NCBI GenBank assembly: GCA_017991555.1
Contig: JAGOQM010000006.1
Coordinates: 180,218 to 244,217, forward strand
Length of the DNA stretch: 64,000 bases
DNA from: Neisseriaceae bacterium
Lineage (GTDB): Bacteria; Pseudomonadota; Gammaproteobacteria; Burkholderiales; Neisseriaceae
Direction: 5' to 3'
Shown one piece after another: positions 56,179 through 64,000 of the stretch (positions are counted from its first letter, which is position 1; the number at the start of each line of letters is the position of its first letter). A program made the translations under genes and the position numbers. The notes beneath the pieces are model-generated. The model saw only the letters and a program-made list of their open reading frames with translations, did no database searches and was not told the origin of the DNA.

Positions 56179-57195
56179 ATGCACGTTTTTTATCACCCTG
56201 AACAAATGAAACACCAGCCATTAAGCTATTTTTCGCGCGGTAAGATGCGCACGCCTCAAGAAAAACCGGAACGTATGAGCGAATTCTTAAAAGCCATCCA
56301 GCAGCTCAACATCCCGCTGACCGAACCGCAAGATTTTGGCATCGACCCCATCACCGCCATTCACGATCTGGGCTTTGTGCATTTTTTAAAAACCGCCTAT
56401 CAAGAATGGCATGAACTGCCTGAGGACTGGGGCGAAGAAGTACAATCGAATATTTTCGTCCGTGAAAACAATCCCTTAATTGGCATTTTAGCCAAAGCTG
56501 GGCGCTACCTTGCCGACGGCAGCGCCCCCATCGGCAAACACACCTGGACCTCGGCCTACTGGGCCGCCCAAACGGCTCTTGGTGCAGCCCAATCGCTACT
56601 AGACGGCGAACAAATGGCGGTGGCACTGACCCGTCCCGCTGGCCACCATGCCCGTAAAGATGGCGCTGGCGGCTTTTGCTATTTGAACAACGCCGCCATT
56701 GCCGCCCAATTCATGCGCGCCAGCCACCAAAAAGTGGCCATCATCGACACCGACATGCACCATGGCCAAGGCGTGCAAGAAATTTTCTACGACCGTAGCG
56801 ACGTACTCTACACCTCGGTACACGGCAGCCCGATCAACTTTTACCCCGCCGTAGCGGGCTTTGAAAACGAACGTGGCCGTGGCGCTGGTGAAGGTTACAA
56901 CCTCAACTTCCCCATGCCACACGGCATCGACGAAGCCGGTTTTTTCACACACATTGACCAGGCCATAGACGCCGTCAACACCTTTAACCCCGACGTGGTG
57001 GTGCACATCCTTGGCTTCGACGTCTATGTGGACGACCCACAGTCTAAGAGCGCCGTCAGCACCGAAGGCTTCCGCCTGCTGGCGCAAAAAATCGCCGCCC
57101 TCAATAAGCCCACCATGGTTTTGGTCGAAGGTGGCTATCTGGTGGAAAAGCTAGCCGACAACCTCACCGCCTTCATGCAAGGCTTGGCCAAATAA
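56179..57195 (+). CDS. Histone-deacetylase-family protein, acetylpolyamine amidohydrolase-like
   Basis: 338 residues of the zinc amidohydrolase (class I HDAC-like) fold. Marks are LTRPAGHHA (about 150-158), GGFCYLNNAAIAA, and the metal motif IDTDMHHGQGVQE (about 188-200), where D-x-H ligands and the paired His are kept. A GFDVYVDDPQ segment matches the family's second metal aspartate loop. The N terminus MHVFYHPEQMKH matches acetylpolyamine deacetylases. It probably removes acetyl groups from polyamines or related amides. It is coupled to the MHS importer, and a terminator follows. Confidence 0.88.
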   Translation: MHVFYHPEQMKHQPLSYFSRGKMRTPQEKPERMSEFLKAIQQLNIPLTEPQDFGIDPITAIHDLGFVHFLKTAYQEWHELPEDWGEEVQSNIFVRENNPLIGILAKAGRYLADGSAPIGKHTWTSAYWAAQTALGAAQSLLDGEQMAVALTRPAGHHARKDGAGGFCYLNNAAIAAQFMRASHQKVAIIDTDMHHGQGVQEIFYDRSDVLYTSVHGSPINFYPAVAGFENERGRGAGEGYNLNFPMPHGIDEAGFFTHIDQAIDAVNTFNPDVVVHILGFDVYVDDPQSKSAVSTEGFRLLAQKIAALNKPTMVLVEGGYLVEKLADNLTAFMQGLAK

Positions 57196-57202
57196 GCCAC
57201 CC

Positions 57203-57239
57203 ACAGCAAAAAACCCACCGCTTGCGGTGGGTTTTATTT
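57203..57239. terminator. Bidirectional terminator between the deacetylase gene and fumC
   Basis: AAAACCCACCG, CTTG loop, CGGTGGGTTTTATTTT. Confidence 0.9.
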
Positions 57240-57251
57240 TGCTTAAATGGC

Positions 57252-58643
57252 TTACTTCATGCTGCCGACCATGTCTTCCGGTCGCACCCAAGCGTCAAAC
57301 TCAGCTTCGGTCAAATAACCCAAGGCCAAGGCCGAAGCCTTCAAAGTGGTGCCTTCCTTATGCGCCTTTTTGGCAATTTCAGCCGCCTTGTCGTAGCCAA
57401 TATGGGTGTTCAGCGCCGTCACCAGCATCAATGAATCGTTCAACAGTTGGTTGATGCGCTCGCGATTAGGCTCAATGCCCACGGCACAATGCTCATTAAA
57501 GCTGCGCATGCCATCGGCCAATAAGCGCACCGACTGCAAGAAGTTGTCGATGATCATCGGGCGGAACACATTCAGCTCAAAGTTGCCCGAAGCGCCGCCA
57601 ATATTAATGGCCACATCGTTACCCAAAACCTGGGCGCACAGCATGGTTAAGGCTTCACACTGAGTAGGATTCACCTTACCCGGCATGATGGAGCTACCCG
57701 GTTCGTTTTCAGGAATCGACAGTTCACCAATGCCAGAGCGCGGGCCCGAAGCCAACCAGCGTACATCGTTGGCAATCTTCATCAAGGACGCGGCCAAGCC
57801 TTTTAACGCCCCGTGGCTGTGCACCAAAGCATCGCAGGTGGCCAAAGCCTCAAACTTATTCGGGGCAGTCACAAACGGCACGCCGGTTAATTCGGCCAGT
57901 CGTTTCGCCACCCGCACCGCGTATTCTGGATGAGTGTTCAAACCGGTGCCCACGGCCGTGCCGCCCAAGGCCAATTCAGATAGGTGCGGCAAACCGTATT
58001 CAATGTGGCGAATACTGTTGCCCAACATCGCCACCCAGCCCGAAATTTCCTGTCCTAGAGTCAACGGCGTGGCGTCTTGTAAGTGGGTGCGGCCAATCTT
58101 CACCACGTCTTGGAATGCGGTGGACTTGTCCGCCAAGACGGCCTGTAGTGAATGCAATTCTGGCAGCAGCTGCTCGCGAACGGCCAAAACCGCGGCCACG
58201 TGCATGGCGGTCGGGAACACATCGTTCGAACTTTGACTCTTGTTCACATCGTCATTGGGGTGAATCAAGCGCGCCATGCCGCGCTCGCCGCCCAACAGCT
58301 CCGAACCACGATTGGCCAACACTTCGTTCATGTTCATATTGCTTTGGGTGCCTGAGCCGGTTTGCCAAATGGCCAATGGAAACTCCGTGGCGTGTTGACC
58401 CGCCAAGACCTCATCCGCAGCGGCAATGATGGCGCCAGCGCGTTCTTCGGGCAGCAGCCCTAAATCACGGTTCACCGCCGCCGCAGCCTGCTTGGTTAAG
58501 GCCAAGGCATGAATCAGCGCCGTCGGCATTTTTTCAGTTGAAATACGGAAATGTTCCAGCGAACGCTGGGTTTGAGCGCCCCATAATTGGGCAGCAGGCA
58601 CGTCGATCGGGCCCATAGAATCTCGTTCAATACGGTTACTCAT
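57252..58643 (-). CDS. fumC: Class II fumarate hydratase
   Basis: 463 residues, iron-independent fumarase of the aspartase/fumarase family. The flexible signature loop [15 protein letters not shown] lies near residues 317-331. [16 protein letters not shown] (about 185-200) and [17 protein letters not shown] (about 96-112) bind substrate. It interconverts fumarate and malate in the TCA cycle. FumC forms are commonly oxidative-stress tolerant. It is monocistronic, with a 213-bp gap upstream that shows nothing distinctive. Confidence 0.96.
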   Translation of the reverse strand: MSNRIERDSMGPIDVPAAQLWGAQTQRSLEHFRISTEKMPTALIHALALTKQAAAAVNRDLGLLPEERAGAIIAAADEVLAGQHATEFPLAIWQTGSGTQSNMNMNEVLANRGSELLGGERGMARLIHPNDDVNKSQSSNDVFPTAMHVAAVLAVREQLLPELHSLQAVLADKSTAFQDVVKIGRTHLQDATPLTLGQEISGWVAMLGNSIRHIEYGLPHLSELALGGTAVGTGLNTHPEYAVRVAKRLAELTGVPFVTAPNKFEALATCDALVHSHGALKGLAASLMKIANDVRWLASGPRSGIGELSIPENEPGSSIMPGKVNPTQCEALTMLCAQVLGNDVAINIGGASGNFELNVFRPMIIDNFLQSVRLLADGMRSFNEHCAVGIEPNRERINQLLNDSLMLVTALNTHIGYDKAAEIAKKAHKEGTTLKASALALGYLTEAEFDAWVRPEDMVGSMK

Positions 58644-58856
58644 GAATACGGTGTCCTTCCAAAAAAGAATTGATATAAGCTAACGCGCGTCAGACCCATG
58701 CATCTTTCCCGCCACTCATTGAATTCATTCACTCGTTTACTGTACGCCAATCTTTGCCAGCTGACCACCGCCACGCACGCCCTACTATCGAGGCCGTAAA
58801 AAACCCCTATGTGCCCGCACATGGCCACACAAGGGTAGAAAAATCAACCACGCTGC

Positions 58857-59264
58857 TTAAGCCAATACCGGGGTTTCGTGCAAATACAGCCAGCGCCATT
58901 CTGACGCAGACACCACTTGAATGTAGGCCACGGCCAAACGCCGGGTCACCACATCGGCCAACGTATGGGTCTCTTGATATTGCACCCACACCTGCTGACC
59001 TGCAACGCAGAGGGTCTTCACATCACTGATGTTGATCGAGAGTCCTGGGCGTTGGCCCATCCCTTGCTTAAATAGCTGCTGTACCGCAGCTAGGCCAACC
59101 TTGGCGCCAGAAATGGTCACCATGTGAAAATCAGCGTCAAAATGATGCATTAATTGGGCATAGGCCACCGGCCCATCTTGGCCGGTAAACACCGCCGCAA
59201 TTAAATCGTGTAAGGCCACCACGCTGTGGTGGGCCGTGGCTTCAGGGGTTACTTGAGTGTGCAT
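58857..59264 (-). CDS. SnoaL/NTF2-like family protein
   Basis: 135 residues with the pattern of a small NTF2-like cone fold. It has an N-terminal helix, then LMHHFDADFHMVTISGAKVGLAAV, QVWVQYQETH and a closing WRWLYLHETPVL strand. No catalytic set is clear. Such proteins are often enzymes of unknown substrate or ligand-binding proteins. It overlaps the 3' end of the upstream efflux gene by 16 bp and so is in the same unit. Confidence 0.65.
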   Translation of the reverse strand: MHTQVTPEATAHHSVVALHDLIAAVFTGQDGPVAYAQLMHHFDADFHMVTISGAKVGLAAVQQLFKQGMGQRPGLSINISDVKTLCVAGQQVWVQYQETHTLADVVTRRLAVAYIQVVSASEWRWLYLHETPVLA

Positions 59265-60616
59265 ACCATCATCCTTGCTTGCGTTAATTTAGCCACCGCC
59301 AACAGGGACAATGAGCCCAACATGGCGGCAATGAGAAAAGTGTATTGATAGGCCTGTGCGGGGGCAAGCCGTTGGCTCAACACCCCTAAGATCATGGTCA
59401 ACAACGCCACCCCGATGCTGAACGACACTTGGCGGTTAATGTTCCAGATCACGCTGCCCTTGGCCATATCGGCCTCTTCAAAATCAATCAATGCCGTGGT
59501 TTGAGCGGTATTGGCGCACAGGCCACCACCGATGCCCATCAGCGCATAAGCCCACAGCAGCCAGCCCATGTCGGCCTTGCTGGCCACCCAAAACAGGCTA
59601 GCAATGCCCACATTGTGGACCACAATGCCTAAGCTAAATAAGCGCCTAGGGCCAACGCGCACATAGCAGCGACCGCCAATCAGCATGGCAGCCAAGGCCC
59701 CAATCGCATACACAAACATAAAGCGGCCCGTCGCCTCAGCGCTGAAACCTAGGTGCTGTTGCAGATAAAAAATGGCCAACACGTTCACCCCGGTAAAGAT
59801 ACCGGGAATGGCGTAATACACCCATATTGAGGCCCGTAAGGGGCGGTTGCGCAATAAGCGCAGCGCCAAAATGGCCTGTTCAGGCTGACGCCGCTCATGC
59901 CGACAATAGGCCCACAGCAAAATCAGGCTCAAGGCCAGAACCGCTAAGGCCCAAGCCGCTTCACCCTGATCGCCATACAAAGACAACGCCCACAGCAACA
60001 GGGCCAAACCCAGGCCAATAAGGGCCAAGCCTTTCACATCTGGCCGCGCCACGGTTGACGCCGCCTCTGGGCGCAACCAGCGCCAGGCCAAACCCGCGGC
60101 CAAGAGCGAAAAGGGCACATTGCTGAAAAACACCCAACGCCAAGAAGCATGATCGACAATGGCGCCGCCAATAGAGGGCGACAGAGCCGGCGCCAACAAC
60201 GCCACCGCCATCACCACGGTTGAAATCTGACTGCGCTTCGATCCTTGAAAGAGGCTAAAGGTCAACGCCTGCCCAACCGGAATCAGCAGGCCACCGCCCA
60301 CGCCTTGCACAAAACGCCACCACACCAAACCATAAAAGCTTTGGCTCAGCCCACACAGCGCCACCGCCACGGAAAAAATCAGCATGGCGGCGGTCAATAA
60401 GCGCCGTGCCCCATAACGCGCGGCCAGCCATGGCGCCAACGGCATGATCACGGTTAAGCCCAAAATATAAGCATTGGTGACCCACGTCACCCAGGCGGGC
60501 GACACCGCCATATCGGCGGCAATGTCCGGCAAAGCAATCGCCGACATAAAAATATTGATGCAATCAATGAAAAAACCGATTAAGAAAATCAGCGCGACCT
60601 GATGTCGATAGCTCAT
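59249..60616 (-). CDS. MFS efflux transporter, DHA2/EmrB-like
   Basis: 455 residues and about 14 hydrophobic segments. Marks are FFIDCINIFMSAIALPDIAADM (about 15-36), TNAYILGLTVIMP, RFVQGVGGGLLIPVGQAL (about 102-119, motif C-like region) and SPSIGGAIVDHASWRWVFFSNVPF (about 147-170). The last pattern is typical of drug:proton antiporters such as EmrB. It exports toxic compounds or metabolites. The substrate is not known. A divergent LysR gene lies 99 bp upstream. Confidence 0.9.
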   Translation of the reverse strand: MSYRHQVALIFLIGFFIDCINIFMSAIALPDIAADMAVSPAWVTWVTNAYILGLTVIMPLAPWLAARYGARRLLTAAMLIFSVAVALCGLSQSFYGLVWWRFVQGVGGGLLIPVGQALTFSLFQGSKRSQISTVVMAVALLAPALSPSIGGAIVDHASWRWVFFSNVPFSLLAAGLAWRWLRPEAASTVARPDVKGLALIGLGLALLLWALSLYGDQGEAAWALAVLALSLILLWAYCRHERRQPEQAILALRLLRNRPLRASIWVYYAIPGIFTGVNVLAIFYLQQHLGFSAEATGRFMFVYAIGALAAMLIGGRCYVRVGPRRLFSLGIVVHNVGIASLFWVASKADMGWLLWAYALMGIGGGLCANTAQTTALIDFEEADMAKGSVIWNINRQVSFSIGVALLTMILGVLSQRLAPAQAYQYTFLIAAMLGSLSLLAVAKLTQARMMVCTLK

Positions 60617-60715
60617 GGTGACTCCTCCAGGCAGCGATTTTACGAGGCAGGGCTATCTAGGTCGATGCACTTAGACTAAAATAATTGTTTGATGTGATTT
60701 AACAATAGGTAGATT

Positions 60716-61627
60716 ATGCAAAGCCAAATAAAACAAATTCAAACGTTTTTACAGGTGGTTGAATCCGGTTCCTTCACCAAGGCTGCCGAGTACCTGAACA
60801 TGAGCCGAGCCATGGCCAGTATTGACGTCAAAAACCTAGAGCAAAAACTGGGGGTCAGCCTTCTGGTGCGCAGCACCCGCCACCTAGCCCTCACCGAAGC
60901 CGGGCAATCGTTTTATCACGACTTCAAGGCCATTCAGGCACAAATGGCCCAAGCCTTAGAGCGGGTACAACAAGATCATCACGCCATCAGCGGCACCCTC
61001 AGAATCACCTCCACCAATGAGTTTGGCCGCCAATATGTGCTGCCACTCATTGGGGCCTTTTGTCGCCAATACCCCCAACTCCACGTCCACTATGCATTTG
61101 ACTCTGCCCTAAACGACCTCATCAGCGATCAGCTTGATCTGGTCATCCGCTTGGGCACGCTCAAAAACTCCGCCGTTAAAAGCCGCACGCTCGGGCGTTA
61201 CGACATTGTGTTGGTGGCCACGCCTGAATTTTTAATCCAGCACCCCATCCCACACCCGCAGGCCTTACAACACTGTCCGTGGATTAGCCACAGCAGCTTA
61301 CACGCACACAGCAGCTGGCGCCTCAGCCATGATACCCAAGCAGACATCGTCCTCACCCCACCCAGTGGGCGCTATGTGGCCAACGCCGCCAGCGCCATCC
61401 GCGCCATGACCCTTGCCTCTTTAGGCGTCTCTATTTGCCCTTATTGGCTGGTCGCTGACGATCTGGCCCAAGGCCGGTTAATCCATTTGTGCCCAGAGTA
61501 TCGACTGCCACAACAAAGCATTCAGCTACTGTTCCCCAACCAAGCCCACCTGCCTCAAAAAACTCGGGCCTTCATCGATTTCTTATTGTCCCACCTAAAT
61601 CCACAAGATTGGACCTTACCGACGTAA
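60716..61627 (+). CDS. LysR-type regulator divergent from the DHA2-like pump
   Basis: 303 residues in the CrgA/YafC-like LysR subgroup. The start is QIKQIQTFLQVVESGSFTKAAEYL, then MSRAMASIDVKNLEQKLG, with LLVRSTRHLALTEAG closing the DNA-binding part (to about residue 63). The effector domain includes LRITSTNEFGRQYVLPLIGAF. It is divergent from the MFS pump and probably regulates it. The ATG at 60716 is family-typical. Confidence 0.88.
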   Translation: MQSQIKQIQTFLQVVESGSFTKAAEYLNMSRAMASIDVKNLEQKLGVSLLVRSTRHLALTEAGQSFYHDFKAIQAQMAQALERVQQDHHAISGTLRITSTNEFGRQYVLPLIGAFCRQYPQLHVHYAFDSALNDLISDQLDLVIRLGTLKNSAVKSRTLGRYDIVLVATPEFLIQHPIPHPQALQHCPWISHSSLHAHSSWRLSHDTQADIVLTPPSGRYVANAASAIRAMTLASLGVSICPYWLVADDLAQGRLIHLCPEYRLPQQSIQLLFPNQAHLPQKTRAFIDFLLSHLNPQDWTLPT

Positions 61628-61649
61628 AAAAACACGCCGAAACGTGTTT
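61625..61649 (-). terminator. Terminator after the small HTH gene
   Basis: Leftward AAACACG, 6-nt loop, CGTGTTT then TTTTT; 17 bp past the HTH stop. Confidence 0.65.
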
Positions 61650-61665
61650 AGAAGCAAGGCTCAAA

Positions 61666-61899
61666 CTATTTAGTGACCGGCATTTTGTCAGCCTCATCCG
61701 GCACATACACCAATAAATCACCCGGCTGGCAATTGAGATGCTGGCAGATGGCTTGCAGCGTGGAAAAGCGTAAACCCTTCACCTTGCCTTGCTTGAGCAA
61801 AGATAAATTCTGCTCGGTAATGCCCACCAACGCCGCCAAATCCTTCGACTTCATCTTACGCTTGGCCAGCATCACATCCAGTTGTATTTCAATCGCCAT
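61666..61899 (-). CDS. Small XRE-family HTH protein (YozG-like)
   Basis: 77 residues, almost entirely one Cro/C1-type helix-turn-helix: LDVMLAKRKMKSKDLAALVGITEQNLSLLKQG-like sequence (7-38), then RFSTLQAICQHLNCQPGDLLVYVPD. It probably represses transcription, including its own promoter. It lies 8 bp after the DUF2975 gene; the DUF2975/YozG-type pairing is common in Firmicutes and scattered proteobacteria. An AAGG site precedes the ATG. Confidence 0.88.
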   Translation of the reverse strand: MAIEIQLDVMLAKRKMKSKDLAALVGITEQNLSLLKQGKVKGLRFSTLQAICQHLNCQPGDLLVYVPDEADKMPVTK

Positions 61900-61907
61900 G
61901 GTTTACC

Positions 61908-62474
61908 TTAAATAAATTGTTTGTTTTCATCTGCCACCTCACTTGCCGCCCCCAAAATTCGGGCCACCATCACCACGCTGGCCGCAATAAACAAGGCCAC
62001 GAAAGCAGAAGGCTGGAAGCTTAAGCTGACCATCCGCTGCCCTGGTGGCGCCGTCATGGTCAGCCATAGGCTCAGTACTGGCTCACATAGAAAAGCCAAG
62101 GCCACCCATAGTGCCACGGCTTTGCCTACCTTCCCTAAATGTAAGGCCGCACCCACGGTAAAGTAGTCACCCCGAGCATAGCAAGTAAACAACAAGTATA
62201 GCTGATACAAACCCAATGCCAAAACCAACAGCGGAATGCCCGAAATCACCATGGCACCCAGCGTTTGCCACCACGGCATGGCCGCCACATCAATGCCAAG
62301 CGAGGGCACCAGGCGATCGGTTAGGCCAAAGCCAAAACCATAGCCACCATCGATTGAGGTTAAGTTAGGCCATAACCAATAAGCCGTATTCAGCAGCAAC
62401 ATGGCCGCCATCAGCGCCAGAGTTAACAAAGCCATTCTTTTGGCCGTTTGTGCTAGTTTCTGCGTTTTCATCAT
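61908..62474 (-). CDS. DUF2975 family membrane protein
   Basis: 188 residues and four hydrophobic segments (about 13-32, 68-90, 112-133, 150-172). The layout matches DUF2975, a membrane family of unknown function almost always paired with a small XRE regulator, as here. A CYARGDYFT motif after the second segment is characteristic. A GGAGGAG site precedes tandem ATGs at 62474/62471. Its promoter carries a GATAAT-N6-ATTATC palindrome over the -10. Confidence 0.82.
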   Translation of the reverse strand: MMKTQKLAQTAKRMALLTLALMAAMLLLNTAYWLWPNLTSIDGGYGFGFGLTDRLVPSLGIDVAAMPWWQTLGAMVISGIPLLVLALGLYQLYLLFTCYARGDYFTVGAALHLGKVGKAVALWVALAFLCEPVLSLWLTMTAPPGQRMVSLSFQPSAFVALFIAASVVMVARILGAASEVADENKQFI

Positions 62475-62498
62475 TGACTCCTCCGTTAAGAAGCTTCC

Positions 62499-62527
62499 AT
62501 GATAATCTTATTATTATCGTATTACAA
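62499..62527 (-). promoter_or_regulatory. Promoter of the DUF2975-HTH unit with an overlapping operator
   Basis: Leftward -35 TTGTAA (62522-62527), 17-bp spacer, -10 TATCAT (62499-62504). The perfect inverted repeat GATAAT-N6-ATTATC (62501-62518) covers the -10 and most of the spacer, as expected for repression. It could bind the coupled HTH protein or Fur, whose consensus is built from GATAAT units. Confidence 0.6.
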
Positions 62528-63325
62528 TCATTTTTTAATGCATAAAGATCATATAAAGATAACACCAACATGATATCCACAGAGTTATACACAAGCCTAA
62601 CAAACCTTAAGCCATCTCCTTAACAATAGGATAGACAGTTGGTTACGCAGTCAATTTTGTGTAATTCTTCTAAACTGATTACTCTAAATAAAGGCTAAAC
62701 ACCCTAAGTTATCCCCACTTAAAAGCCCCAAATAGCCCTTTTAACGGCTTCCAGCCTAATAAAGCAGGCCTATCTATGCCAATCATCTACGCCTTTTCGA
62801 GCGATAGTGCGCACCGCCTAAGGGCTATTTAAGCCATGACCATGTAGGCCAACCATAAAAATAAAGTCAGCCCATTACTTTTAGTAAAATAAGCCCTTAT
62901 TTAGCCTATTAGAACTACATTCACCGTTTATCCCTATCGGTTAAATTCACCCTAATTGACACACAACTGTCCAAAATATCCACACAATAAAAAGAATCAT
63001 GTTGTCACAAAAAGACAACACCCCGTTCTCGCGCCAGCCGTCACCGCTCAATAATCATAGAATGAGTGTCGCGCAGTTTATAAATGGCCCTATTTAGCAC
63101 ATCAGTAAGCGCACAATAAGGCCCCAAATACCAATCTGCCACGCTCTCTGTGGATAAGGACAATCAATCTATTTCATCCCCAGACCGATTTCAGAGACGG
63201 AAGTCGCCTGTGGGTAAGATAATGACTTTCCTCAGACTAGGCCCTTGTATGCACATCCATCAAAATGTCCACCATGGATTAATGTGGTCAGCCCAATAAA
63301 GCCATAGCCTTGTCATCATAACGGC

Positions 63326-63419
63326 TGTGGATAAGATAAGATTGTGGATGATTTAAGGTGGCGCCACCAGTAGCTCAGCATCAAGACCGTGGGTAGGCTT
63401 CTCTTTACCCATCCTACTG
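63326..63419 (+). repeat. Direct repeat, copy 1
   Basis: TGTGGATAAGATAAG, TTGTGGATGA.TTAAGGT.GCGCCACCAG and CC..ACCAAG-type segments match copy 2 at 63487, offset 160 bp, at roughly 85% over the first 70 bp. Copy 1 ends in CTTTACCCATCCTACTG. Confidence 0.75.
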
Positions 63420-63486
63420 CGGGGCGGCTATTGGGTTCATGAATGTCCGGCGGCGCTTTGAGGCACATGCGGTGAAGCACCCCTAT

Positions 63487-63579
63487 GGGGATAAGATAAA
63501 GTTGTGGATGACTTAAGGTAGCGCCACCAGCAGGCCAGCACCAAGGCCGTGGGTAAAGCGCAGCCTACCCACCACCCCA
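63487..63579 (+). repeat. Direct repeat, copy 2
   Basis: Partner of the repeat at 63326. It ends GTGGGTAAAGCGCAGCCTA then CCCACC, a word also seen beside the giant palindrome at about 6612-6633. Confidence 0.75.
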
Positions 63580-63770
63580 CCAGCCACACTTAACCCTACA
63601 CGACGCCCACCAGACGCAACAAAGCCCACCGTTAGGTGGGCTTTGTTTTGGGTGTTCGGGGTAAAGGCGCAAGGCCAAGGCAAGGTGGCATCAAAGCAGG
63701 ATTGCTTAGCCTTAAAGACAGCCCTATGCGGTGCATCGTTATGCTTATGTCGTTGGCCCTACTCAGACAG

Positions 63771-63880
63771 CCTGAGCTTTTGAACTTACACTTTTGAACC
63801 TATAAATACGATGCCCTATAACCTGCTTGATGGACATACAAATACGATGCTCTATGTCCTACACTTTTGAACCTACAAAT
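63771..63880 (+). repeat. Interleaved short direct repeats before the rRNA terminator
   Basis: CACTTTTGAACCTAYAAATA occurs at about 63789 and 63862, and AAATACGATGCYCTAT at about 63804 and 63839, with a partial GCTTTTGAACTTACA at 63776. This looks like local duplication of a roughly 70-bp unit. Confidence 0.65.
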
Positions 63881-63885
63881 AAAAT

Positions 63886-63913
63886 AAGCCCTGTTGCAAT
63901 CGCAACAGGGCTT
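63886..63913 (-). terminator. Terminator of the rRNA operon
   Basis: Leftward AAGCCCTGTTGC, 4-nt loop, GCAACAGGGCTT then ATTTTATTT; 9 nt past the 5S 3' end. Confidence 0.88.
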
Positions 63914-63921
63914 AAGTATAG

Positions 63922-64000
63922 GGCGTTTGGCGGTGACCTACTTTCACATGGGCATCCACACTATCATCGGCGCTAAGTCGTTTCACTGTCCTGTTCGGGA
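63922..64000 (-). rRNA. rrf: 5S ribosomal RNA, 3' part; 5' end off the right edge
   Basis: Read leftward: CCCGAACAGGACAGTGAAACG, then CGCCGATGATAGTGTGG, GTGAAAGTAGGTCACCGCC and the 3' end CAAACGCC, the standard 5S 3' half. It implies a leftward rRNA operon entering from the right. Confidence 0.95.

Larger units (their letters stand above)
62528..63885. other. 1.36-kb gene-free stretch with repeats and DnaA-box-like words
   Basis: No supported gene. DnaA-box words: TTATACACA (62585-62593), TGTGGATAA (63149-63157 and 63326-63334), and one-mismatch forms at 62573, 62709, 62976, 63209 and 63486. The left half is AT-rich. Two direct repeats and a terminal repeat cluster are listed separately. The stretch ends at the rRNA operon terminator. 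Confidence 0.6.

Noticed and set aside
62528..63885. Chromosomal replication origin
   Set aside because: DnaA-box words are present, but an rRNA operon pointing toward the site and the absence of dnaA, dnaN or other origin genes argue against it.

Overview
The window is about 54% GC by eye and reads as a betaproteobacterial chromosome of the Neisseriales/Neisseriaceae type. The best evidence is the gene order minC-minD-minE-oxyR, the yraN-gmhA-dolP cluster divergent from rsmI, a DUF3579 gene, and the ABC transporter-ibaG-murA run. I saw no copies of the usual Neisseria DNA-uptake word, so the genus is left open. Most of the window is ordinary core and accessory metabolism with well-formed terminators between units.

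Layout. 1-3.9 kb: leftward glycine-cleavage genes (gcvP cut by the left edge, gcvH, gcvT) with a tandem glycine riboswitch and clear promoter ahead of gcvT. 4.2-7.9 kb: an Lrp/AsnC regulator, a DUF1415 gene, RNase P RNA, a ~700-bp element made of two inverted copies of one repeat, then a methyltransferase abutting an alkyltransferase-like repair protein. 7.9-18.6 kb: TerC/Alx-type transporter, MmyB-like regulator, acyl-CoA dehydrogenase, min-oxyR operon, DUF2520 gene, dolP-gmhA-yraN, rsmI and tRNA-Leu(CAA). 18.6-26.1 kb: FepA-like siderophore receptor, SulP transporter, sulfate-binding lipoprotein, [2Fe-2S] ferredoxin and an FAD amine-oxidase-like enzyme.

26.15-28.33 kb is the outlier: a strongly AT-rich (about 30% GC) insert with a retron-type reverse transcriptase followed 1 nt later by a small cold-shock-domain protein. 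A probable template RNA and/or a small ORF lie upstream. This is the best candidate for a novel (phage-defence-like) system.

28.3-47 kb: LysR/MFS/MlrC module, LysE exporter with a divergent LysR, metC, a SHOCT-like membrane protein, two convergent UPF0126/TRIC genes, etfBA, a tautomerase and DUF3579 pair, dinG, an orphan pilin, and murA-ibaG-ABC transporter. 47-52 kb: thiamine operon thiC-O-S-G-E behind a TPP riboswitch. 52-64 kb: catalase with a near-perfect OxyR operator, an MHS-family transporter plus acetylpolyamine-deacetylase-like gene with a LysR gene, fumC, a DHA2-type efflux pump with its LysR, a DUF2975/HTH pair with an operator-overlapped promoter, a 1.4-kb gene-free stretch with repeats and DnaA-box-like words, and the 3' end of a leftward rRNA operon (5S).

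Links across the window: OxyR (12-13 kb) very probably controls the catalase at 52-53 kb. Glycine is sensed by the gcv riboswitch and is also a substrate of ThiO in the thi operon. There are five LysR-type regulators, four of them next to transport or catabolic genes.
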